Source: Acidobacteriota bacterium
GTDB taxonomy: Bacteria; Acidobacteriota; Terriglobia; Terriglobales; Acidobacteriaceae
Length of the DNA: 37,046 bases
Direction: 5' to 3'
Assembly: GCA_021836865.1 (NCBI GenBank)
Contig: JAKBHH010000030.1
Location: 1 to 37,046 of the forward strand
This document shows positions 7,637-14,076 of the stretch, piece by piece. A program made the translations under genes and the position numbers. Below the pieces are notes generated by a model. It was not told where the DNA came from and did no database searches. It saw nothing but the letters and a program-made list of their open reading frames with translations. Each line of letters begins with the position of its first letter. The stretch's first letter is position 1.

Positions 7637-9025
7637 ATGGCCACCATCCCCAACCTGACTCTCGACGCCGGGCTGCCGGCGAATCTTGACGCAGAAAAGA
7701 CGATTCTTGGCGCGATTCTGCTGGATAACGCGGCGCACGCGGAGGCAGCCGAGCGGCTGGAGACGGATGACTTTTCGCTGGACTCGCATCAGCGCATTTA
7801 CCAGCGCATGACCGAGTTGCTGACCTCGCAGCGCTCGGTAGACATTGTGACGCTCGCAGAGGAACTGGCACGCAATAAGGAGATTGAATCCGTGGGCGGC
7901 GTGGCGTATCTGGCCTCCCTGACCGAGGGTTTGCCGCTGCGTCCGGTGATCGAGGAGTACATCCGGATCGTCAAGGACAAGAGCCTGCTGCGGCGGCTGA
8001 TGGCGATCTGCTCGGCGGCGATTGCGCGGGCGGCGGACCAGAGCGAGCCGGCGCTGGACGTGCTGGGCGCGGCTGAAAGCCAGTTGCTGGAGGTGAGCGA
8101 GAAGGGGATTGTTCGCGGGCTGCAGCAGCTGGACCAGATTGTCGCGAATTCGTTTGGCTCGATTGACAACCTCTACAAGCAGAGCCGCGAGGTGACGGGG
8201 CTGGCCACGGACTTTATCGAGCTGGACCGGCTGACCAGCGGCCTGCAGAAGGGCGAGCTGATTATTCTGGCGGCACGACCGTCGATGGGCAAGACGGCGT
8301 TTGCCATCAACATGGCGCAGAACGCGGCGGTGAATCACAACGCGGTGGTGGCGGTCTTCAGCCTGGAAATGAGCAAGGAGTCGCTGCTGCGCCGCATGTT
8401 GGCGTCGCAGGCGTGGGTGGACCAGCGCAAGCTTCAGACGGGCTTTCTGGGCCGGGAAGATCACGAGAGGCTGCAGAATGCGCTGGGGCAACTGGTGGAG
8501 ACGCGGCTTTTCATCGACGACACGGCGGGGATTTCACTGGCGGAGATGCGGGCCAAGGCGCGACGCCTGAAACAGAACGCTGGGGTGCTGGACCTGATTG
8601 TGGTGGACTATCTGCAACTGATGTCTGCGACGCTGCCTTCAGCGGGCGGCAAGCGGTATGAGAACCGCACGCAGGAGGTCTCGGCCATTTCGCGAGGGTT
8701 GAAGGCGCTGGCCAAGGAACTGGACGTACCGGTGATGGCGCTGTCGCAGCTTTCGCGTGCAAGCGAGCGGCGCGGCGACGACAAGCGGCCCATGCTGAGC
8801 GACCTGCGCGAATCGGGATCAATTGAACAGGACGCCGATGTGGTGGCGTTCATCCATCGCGAGGCGTATTACAACCGCACGGAGGAGATGTCTGAGGCGG
8901 ACAGGGCGAAGTCGGAGATTATTATCGCCAAGCAGCGCAACGGTCCGACGGACACCGTGATTCTGAACTTTATTTCCAAGTACACGCGCTTTGCCAATCC
9001 GGCAGAGTCAGACCAGGGCTCGTAG
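7637..9025 (+). CDS. dnaB: Replicative DNA helicase
   Basis: Hexameric 5'-3' helicase that unwinds DNA at the replication fork and recruits primase. It has 462 residues, a normal length. The N-terminal DnaB domain occupies about residues 10-115. The RecA-like C-terminal domain has Walker A ARPSMGKT (213-220), Walker B IVVDYLQL (321-328) and the RESGSIEQDAD segment (391-401), a position where inteins often sit, though none is present here. The ATG at 7637 begins MATIPNLTLDAG, with no obvious ribosome site upstream. It stands alone and converges on the XRE regulator with a 17-bp gap and no visible terminator. Confidence 0.97.
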   Translation: MATIPNLTLDAGLPANLDAEKTILGAILLDNAAHAEAAERLETDDFSLDSHQRIYQRMTELLTSQRSVDIVTLAEELARNKEIESVGGVAYLASLTEGLPLRPVIEEYIRIVKDKSLLRRLMAICSAAIARAADQSEPALDVLGAAESQLLEVSEKGIVRGLQQLDQIVANSFGSIDNLYKQSREVTGLATDFIELDRLTSGLQKGELIILAARPSMGKTAFAINMAQNAAVNHNAVVAVFSLEMSKESLLRRMLASQAWVDQRKLQTGFLGREDHERLQNALGQLVETRLFIDDTAGISLAEMRAKARRLKQNAGVLDLIVVDYLQLMSATLPSAGGKRYENRTQEVSAISRGLKALAKELDVPVMALSQLSRASERRGDDKRPMLSDLRESGSIEQDADVVAFIHREAYYNRTEEMSEADRAKSEIIIAKQRNGPTDTVILNFISKYTRFANPAESDQGS

Positions 9026-9042
9026 CTGTGACGGAAGTGGCT

Positions 9043-9747
9043 TCAGGAATCGTTGAGGATGAGCGCGACGCGTCCGGCAATGTAGTCGTTGGGAGTGCTC
9101 TCGCCCTCGATCTCGATCAGATCGATGGGGAAGGTCACGTTATGGGGGCGCAGGACGAGGCGTGAAGAGAGGAAGTCCACGTAGCGGAGGGTGAGGTGCG
9201 CACCTTTGCGAAGGGCATAGAGGGTGGGCCGGTCAGACCGATACTGTGTGAGCGAGTTGTAATGCCGGTCAATGACCACGAGCGCATCGGGCAGGACGAG
9301 CGGCTCCATGGGTTGAGCGTCGAGCGCGGGAATCCGCACGGCAACCAAGCGCTCCCAATGGCGACGCGAGGCGGCCGCGCGGGTGCGCCATGACTTCAGC
9401 GTATTGTCGGGCAGGTGGAAGACGGACTGTACGGCCGCGGGGCGCATATAGGGCTCAAAGAGGGCCATGGCGTGCGACACGATGGGGACCTGGCTCATTC
9501 CTTCACCGCCCGGTGAAGGGTGCGCCGGAGGCTGCGCGGGCAGCAGATCAGAGACCGTAATATGCTGCGAGGCCAGGATCCTGTCCATCGCCTCCAGAGA
9601 GAGCTGGCGACGGCAATGGAGAAAATTGGACAAGTGGGATTGTCCGAAGCCGGTCTGACGGGCGAGCAAAGAGAGGCTGAGCGAACCTCTCTGGATTCTG
9701 CGAAGCATCTCCAGGCGGAGCCGCTCGTGCATCTGGGTAAAGTTCAT
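9043..9747 (-). CDS. XRE-type regulator with S24/LexA-like C-terminal domain lacking the catalytic residues
   Basis: A 234-residue protein. Residues about 7-68 form a helix-turn-helix (LSLLARQTGFGQSHLSNFL). Residues about 135-232 follow the S24/LexA fold: QPMEPLVLPDALVVIDRH matches the usual SMEP..pDG..V.vDR block, LTLRYV matches the usual vKRv strand, LVLRPHNVTFP matches the L.S.N..Y strand, and DYIAGRVALI is the final strand. In active members a Ser precedes Met-Glu-Pro and a Lys sits in the second block. Here these are Pro146 and Arg188, so self-cleavage is not expected. The target is unknown. Known members are LexA/CI-type repressors; this one may instead use the domain for dimerisation or ligand sensing. 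Confidence 0.75.
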   Translation of the reverse strand: MNFTQMHERLRLEMLRRIQRGSLSLSLLARQTGFGQSHLSNFLHCRRQLSLEAMDRILASQHITVSDLLPAQPPAHPSPGGEGMSQVPIVSHAMALFEPYMRPAAVQSVFHLPDNTLKSWRTRAAASRRHWERLVAVRIPALDAQPMEPLVLPDALVVIDRHYNSLTQYRSDRPTLYALRKGAHLTLRYVDFLSSRLVLRPHNVTFPIDLIEIEGESTPNDYIAGRVALILNDS

Positions 9748-10276
9748 TTGTGGAAAATCCGCCGCCAGTCAGGGAGACGAAGAGCTCCTGTGTTCTTTGA
9801 GCAAAGGACTATCTATAAAAGTGCCTTCTTTTCTGAAGGTCTGTCAGTGCTCAAGAGAGACTGGGGATTAGATGAACCGGCATTCATTGACGCAACGGGT
9901 GTGTGCTTCTAGATTGGCCTTACTTTAACTCGCATGAGTTTGCGGGAATTTTCGAGGAGAAGCGTTCCGCGATGTAACCGCGAGGGGCGACATTTGTGTC
10001 CCCCGCGGTCTGTCGTGAACGTCTGCATCTGGGCCTCCATTCAGAGCGGAATTTCCTTATCCCATCCGAAGACGCTCAATAGAGGTGTCCAGGGCAGACT
10101 TGCGCGAAAATTCCACGATCTGCGCGCTATGAGCATGACATACAACATGAGGATGCAGGCCGCAATCCCCCATCGGGACTACAGAATCCCGAACCGCTCC
10201 GCCTGGTCCTCGCCACCCCGTCCGCAAACAAGCAAGAAAAACGGCTGACGGGAACGGAATTACCGGAGAATTCGTC
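9748..10276. other. 529-bp structured gap between regulator genes
   Basis: No convincing gene. Open frames here are Arg/Ser/Pro-rich and unlike proteins. Visible structure includes a GC hairpin at 9978-10008 and a long-range inverted pair, GGAATTTTCG (9945-9954) with CGAAAATTCC (10105-10114), that could close an RNA of about 170 bases around it. The promoters for the regulator to the left and the zinc-ribbon gene to the right must also lie here. A minus-strand TATAGA near 9810-9815 is a possible -10. Confidence 0.4.
9978..10008 (+). other. GC-rich stem-loop
   Basis: CCGCG (9978-9982) pairs with CGCGG (10004-10008), and GGGG (9984-9987) with CCCC (10000-10003), with a bulged A. It has no T-run on either side. 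It may be part of an RNA or a DNA site in the gap. Confidence 0.4.
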
Positions 10277-10486
10277 ATGGAAATGTGCGTGCAATTGAAG
10301 GTTTGCGAGAGTTGCGGTTGTCTTTGGTATCGTGCACAAGCACAGGAAAACGTGTACTGCGGCAGGTGTGAAAAGGCACTGCGGCAGTTTCCCGCGCCTG
10401 AGAGTCGAAAGCGGCCGGGGCGTCCGATGGGCAAGGCGTTTGTTGCAGCCTGGGCCACAGCGGAAGCAGTTGGAGGTGCACATTGA
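10277..10486 (+). CDS. Small zinc-ribbon protein
   Basis: A 69-residue protein with two Cys pairs, CESC (10-13) and CGRC (28-31), a likely zinc ribbon, followed by a basic tail RKRPGRPMGK (44-53) that resembles an AT-hook-like DNA contact. The stop overlaps the TTG start of the next gene (TTGA), so the two are translationally coupled. The zinc-ribbon pattern (two Cys pairs flanking Tyr-Arg) resembles the N-terminus of the zinc-ribbon XRE regulator at 23450. Its function is unknown; a role in transcription or nucleic-acid binding is inferred. Confidence 0.65.
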   Translation: MEMCVQLKVCESCGCLWYRAQAQENVYCGRCEKALRQFPAPESRKRPGRPMGKAFVAAWATAEAVGGAH

Positions 10487-10989
10487 GCGCCGCACTCCAA
10501 TTGCCGGTCGTCTGGGGCGCAACAGGCTCTCCACGTGCGTGGTCCGACGGGGTCCATGCACAACCGAAACAGACGCCTGAGCCGCCTGCGAAAGCGGAGC
10601 CGAGCGGCGGGCTGACGACCAGCCTGGCGTTCTACAGGAAACACACAGAGAGCATGTTGCGGCGTTATTTGTATGCCTCCATGCAGGTGGGCCGGGCGCC
10701 TTCCATCCTGGGAGATCCGGTTGGTCGAGGGTGGGTCTCAAGCAGGCCTGTCAGGACCTTTGAAGATGCCGTGATCTTTGTGCTGGATGTGGAGCGATGT
10801 CTGGACAGGCTGGGTGCGCTGGACAGGCAGCTACTGAGCAAAGTCATTCTGCAGGAATATACCCAGGTTGAGACGGCTGCCCTGATGGGGATGAGTGTTC
10901 GAGCAGTCTCCTATAAGGTGCCGCAGGCGCTGGACCGGTTGACAGAGAGGTTGCTTGAAAGCGGGCTCCTGATTTTTCCGCAGTCATAG
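10483..10989 (+). CDS. Sigma-70 region 4-like (ArpU-type) helix-turn-helix protein
   Basis: A 168-residue protein. A Pro-rich N-terminus (1-45) leads into FYRKHTESMLRRYLYASM (50-67), a block seen in ArpU/sigma-like regulators. A C-terminal region (about 105-160) is built like sigma-70 region 4: LDRQLLSKVILQEYTQVETA, then ALMGMSVRAVSYKVPQALDR, with the helix-turn-helix around 128-155. No region 2 is present, so it is unlikely to be a complete sigma factor. The TTG start at 10483 has a strong ribosome site (GGAGGT, 10472-10477) and overlaps the upstream stop. The stop overlaps the converging DUF59 gene by six bases. A role as a specialised transcription regulator is inferred. Confidence 0.65.
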   Translation: MSAALQLPVVWGATGSPRAWSDGVHAQPKQTPEPPAKAEPSGGLTTSLAFYRKHTESMLRRYLYASMQVGRAPSILGDPVGRGWVSSRPVRTFEDAVIFVLDVERCLDRLGALDRQLLSKVILQEYTQVETAALMGMSVRAVSYKVPQALDRLTERLLESGLLIFPQS

Positions 10990-11382
10990 GTTCCCGGGCC
11001 AGATCACAAAAGGGGAGTGCGGGGCCGCACTCCCTTTTTGTTGCAGACGCAACAACGCGGGGCCGAGTTGACGGCGGCCTTCCTCACTGATGCGGTCGGC
11101 GGACCAGGCGGGCGTCCAGACGAGGTCGACGCGGATGCGGCTGATATCGGAGATGCCCGCGAGGCGGTTGCGAACCTGCTCGACGATGAGGCCGCCGGCG
11201 GGGGACACGGCAGTGACGAGAGTCATGGTGACGTTGACCCACTGGCGTGGCCAGGCAGGTGTCGAGTCGTGGTCGGGGCCGGTGGCGATGGCGTAGATGA
11301 GGCCGAGATCGACGACATTGAGTTTCAACTCAGGGTCGAAGCAGTCGCGCAGGGCAGTCAGGATTTCCGGTTCGGAGAGCAT
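10984..11382 (-). CDS. DUF59 / MIP18-family protein (PaaD/SufT-like) with Cys-to-Ser change
   Basis: A 132-residue protein of the MIP18/DUF59 family, whose members help assemble or deliver Fe-S clusters. The family core is clear: DPELKLNVVDLGLIY (17-31), NVTMTLVT (50-57), and RVDLVWTPAWSADRISEEG (84-102). At the place of the usual conserved Cys (normally Cys-Pro after the beta strand) there is Ser60-Pro61, so a cysteine-based role looks lost or changed. The tail after about residue 108 is extra and is encoded by a strong terminator sequence. The start at 11382 is chosen from family homology; upstream frames run into the prenyl synthase gene 13 bases away. It is last in a minus-strand cluster. 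Confidence 0.75.
   Translation of the reverse strand: MLSEPEILTALRDCFDPELKLNVVDLGLIYAIATGPDHDSTPAWPRQWVNVTMTLVTAVSPAGGLIVEQVRNRLAGISDISRIRVDLVWTPAWSADRISEEGRRQLGPALLRLQQKGSAAPHSPFVIWPGNL
11013..11039. terminator. Strong bidirectional terminator inside the end of the DUF59 gene
   Basis: GGGAGTGCGG (11013-11022) pairs perfectly with CCGCACTCCC (11025-11034), followed by five T on the plus strand. The opposite strand carries the same stem followed by CTTTTG. It ends the sigma4-like transcript from the left and probably also the minus-strand cluster from the right. It lies wholly inside the last codons of the DUF59 gene. Confidence 0.85.
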
Positions 11383-11395
11383 CTGCGGCGGGGAA

Positions 11396-12286
11396 CTAAT
11401 TTTTGCGCTCGACGAGGTAGCGGGCGACAGACTTGAGGCCATCGGCGCGGCTGCCATATGGGGCAAGCGCGGCGAAGGCTTCTTCGATGAGACTGGCGGC
11501 ATCACGCCGACTCTGCTCGATGCCGAAGACAGCGGGCCAAGTGACCTTTTCGGTGGCTAGATCCTTACCGGGAGTCTTGCCCAGGTGGGCCGAGTCCTGC
11601 GTCCTATCGAGCACGTCGTCGGCAATCTGGAAAGCGAGGCCGGCTTTGCGGCCGAAGGTGTCGAGCCGTCCAACGTCGTCGTCGTTCGCGCCGGCGTAGA
11701 TGCCGCCTGCGACGACGCTGACGCGAATGAGTGCGCCGGTCTTGGCGCGATGGATGGCGTCGACGAGTTCGGGCGTGGGCTTGCGGTGCTCGCTTTCGAT
11801 GTCGAGGACCTGGCCGCCGATCATGCCTTCGACGGTGCCTACGGCGTTGGCGATGAGGCCGATGATTTTGACGGTGGCAGCGGGCGGGGCGTCAAGCGAG
11901 GCCAGCACCTCGAAGGCACGGGTCTGGAGGGCGTCGCCGGCGAGGATGGCGATGGCTTCGCCAAAAGCCACGTGACAGGTGGGCTTGCCGCGGCGCAGGT
12001 CATCATTGTCGAGGGCGGGCAGGTCGTCGTGGATAAGCGAATAGGTGTGCAGCATTTCCAGCGCGGCGCCGAGCTGCTCAATGCCGCTGGGAATCGAACC
12101 GGCGATGGTGACGGCGGCCTGCATGGCGAGCACGGGGCGCAGTCGCTTGCCGCCGGCAAAGGTGGAGTGGCGCATGGCGCCATGAATCGAGGCAGGCACG
12201 GTGTCCGTGCCGGGAAGCAGTGACTCCAGCGCGCGGTCGGTGAGTTCCGCGCCTTCCTGGATCAGCGATTTTACATCGGTCTGCAT
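11396..12286 (-). CDS. ispA: Short-chain polyprenyl (farnesyl/geranylgeranyl) diphosphate synthase
   Basis: A trans-prenyl synthase of 296 residues that condenses isopentenyl diphosphate onto allylic diphosphates in the cytoplasm. The first Asp-rich motif is DDLPALDND (87-95), with the two extra residues typical of bacterial FPP synthases. The second is DDVLD (223-227). The GGKRLRP block is at 45-51. The product is most likely farnesyl or geranylgeranyl diphosphate; the sequence alone does not settle which. The start MQTDVKSLIQ (12286) lies eight bases after the stop of the membrane protein gene, with only a weak AAGA-like ribosome site, which suggests coupling. A second, long-chain synthase lies at 29862-30851. 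Confidence 0.88.
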   Translation of the reverse strand: MQTDVKSLIQEGAELTDRALESLLPGTDTVPASIHGAMRHSTFAGGKRLRPVLAMQAAVTIAGSIPSGIEQLGAALEMLHTYSLIHDDLPALDNDDLRRGKPTCHVAFGEAIAILAGDALQTRAFEVLASLDAPPAATVKIIGLIANAVGTVEGMIGGQVLDIESEHRKPTPELVDAIHRAKTGALIRVSVVAGGIYAGANDDDVGRLDTFGRKAGLAFQIADDVLDRTQDSAHLGKTPGKDLATEKVTWPAVFGIEQSRRDAASLIEEAFAALAPYGSRADGLKSVARYLVERKN

Positions 12287-12294
12287 CGTCTTTT

Positions 12295-14076
12295 TTATGA
12301 TACCTGAGGCGCGGTTCGGCGTCGCTCCGCGAGCCAGAGGGAAACGAGCAGCACGAAGGAGAGCGCGGTGAGCCATCGGCCGGCAACGACGTCCGAGGTC
12401 GTGGTCCAATCCACGGCGACATTTACGGGCCCCTGGGGAACGGGCACAGCGATGAGCCCATCGTCGCGCTGCGGAAGGTCGCGCTGGAGTGCGCCATTGA
12501 CGCGCACCTGCCATGCCGGATAGCGGCGCAGACGGAGGATGAGGTAACCGGCGTGGGGCGTGGCGGCATGAATGCGCAGATGCTCGCTGGCTTCGCGCGT
12601 GGGGCGCTCGGCGTCGTACGTTGCCTGGCAGGTGCCCTGGTCTGCAGACCACTCGGGCGGTACGCCGCCGGAGCCCTGCCCAAGAACGGTGGTCGGCGAC
12701 GGACTGAGGCAGGCCATGGGCAGGCTGAGAGGCGCGATGGAGTTGTCTACGCCGGGTGGGGCATATTCATCCATGCCCTGGAAGCCGTCGCCGACGTAAT
12801 AGGTGGTGACGACGCCGCGAACGGAATCATCTTCATCGCAGTCCTGATAAAAACCCAGGCCCAATGTGGCGGTCGCGGTGACCAGGGTGGCCGCGCAGCC
12901 GCAGGCGATGAGCAAGGCTAGACGCCAGCGCCGCCTGAGCTGCCATGCAACCCCGGCAAAAACGATGGACATGGGTGCTTCAAGGACCACGAGCCAGCGC
13001 CAGGGGAACTGCAGGTAGCGCAGCTTGGGCAGCAGATTCCAGACGGGCAGGGAGATGGGCAACTGGAGAAAGAAAATGGCCAGTGGAATGAGCGCGAACA
13101 GAATCCACCACCGGCGACGCGTGGCGGGCGTGGAGCGCCAGATGAGCACGGCAGCGCAGGCGAGTGCGATGACGAACATGGAGAGGGAGATGGCGGAGAC
13201 CTTGAGCAGCTCGGCGTCGTGGTACTGCATATCCGGGCCGGAGTGGCGGGAGAAGAGCCAGTTGTTTTCAATCAGGTAGCCGGGGTCGTCGGTAACCTGG
13301 TGGATGGCGACCCAGGGCTGCTCGATGTCAGCCGGAACAATGTAAACCGAAGCGAGGCCGAGCCCGAGGATGATGCCCGCGGAGCCGCGGAGGATGGGCG
13401 CCCACGAGCGGCGCAGGAGGGCCGCCGCAAGGGCGAGGCCGGCGAGGGTGTAACAGACAATCACGCCGAGCGGCGCGTCAGAGAACCAGGCGCCTGCAAC
13501 AACGAGAGCCAGCAACGTGGCAGAGCCGTCGAATGCGCGCCGCCAGCCGCAGGCTGCGAGATCGCACTCGCGCAGAAGGAGCAGGAGCAGCAAAGGCATC
13601 CAGATGCTGCCGGTCAGCTCGCCGAATGCGGAACGCTCGTAAGCTGTGAAGAGGGTGTAGCCGGAGAAGATGGCCACGCAGCCGGCAAATGTTGCCGGCG
13701 CGCTTGAGAGGATCTGGCGCGCGAGGGCGCGCGTGGCCAGACCCGCGGCGAAGAGCATGAAGAAGGTGAGCGCGGCGGGAACGCCCTTCCAGGGCAGCAG
13801 GGCACGAAGCAGGGCGCCGGCCATCCAGGTGAGCGGCGGATAGAAGACAAAGCGCGGCTCGCCTGCGCCGTAGTTGGCGCTGGGCGCCCAGTGCGGATAG
13901 AGGATGCCCTGACGCCAACTGTGCAGCGCGTCGAGCCAGCTGACGAGATGGAAGTCAAAGTCGTGGCCGCAGGAGGCGCCCCGGATCATGAGCGCCATGG
14001 AGGCGATGAGGGCTGCGACAAGAATGATGGCGGGTCCGGCGAGCGTGCGCACGCGTGCCGGCGACAGGGGAGTCAT
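12295..14076 (-). CDS. Multi-pass membrane protein, PTPS-related / YfhO-like
   Basis: A 593-residue inner-membrane protein. About ten hydrophobic segments occupy the first 420 residues, followed by an outer domain of about 140 residues with beta-like strands, and a final membrane segment (VVAGRWLTALSFVLLVSLWL) near the end. The block GHDFDFHLVSWLDALHSWRQG (38-58) followed by YPHW, AGEPRFVFYPPLTW resembles the membrane proteins annotated as 6-pyruvoyl-tetrahydropterin-synthase-related, which look like lipid-linked glycosyltransferases (GT-C fold) with an Asp/Glu-rich first loop. No sugar or acceptor can be named. The ATG at 14076 overlaps the stop of the upstream acylase gene by four bases (ATGA), so the two are coupled. 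Confidence 0.7.
   Translation of the reverse strand: MTPLSPARVRTLAGPAIILVAALIASMALMIRGASCGHDFDFHLVSWLDALHSWRQGILYPHWAPSANYGAGEPRFVFYPPLTWMAGALLRALLPWKGVPAALTFFMLFAAGLATRALARQILSSAPATFAGCVAIFSGYTLFTAYERSAFGELTGSIWMPLLLLLLLRECDLAACGWRRAFDGSATLLALVVAGAWFSDAPLGVIVCYTLAGLALAAALLRRSWAPILRGSAGIILGLGLASVYIVPADIEQPWVAIHQVTDDPGYLIENNWLFSRHSGPDMQYHDAELLKVSAISLSMFVIALACAAVLIWRSTPATRRRWWILFALIPLAIFFLQLPISLPVWNLLPKLRYLQFPWRWLVVLEAPMSIVFAGVAWQLRRRWRLALLIACGCAATLVTATATLGLGFYQDCDEDDSVRGVVTTYYVGDGFQGMDEYAPPGVDNSIAPLSLPMACLSPSPTTVLGQGSGGVPPEWSADQGTCQATYDAERPTREASEHLRIHAATPHAGYLILRLRRYPAWQVRVNGALQRDLPQRDDGLIAVPVPQGPVNVAVDWTTTSDVVAGRWLTALSFVLLVSLWLAERRRTAPQVS

Noticed and set aside
9520-10248. Plus-strand open frames (104-130 residues) across the regulator gap
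   Set aside because: Composition is Arg/Ser/Pro-rich, starts lack ribosome sites, and one runs antisense through the S24-like gene. No protein-like pattern.
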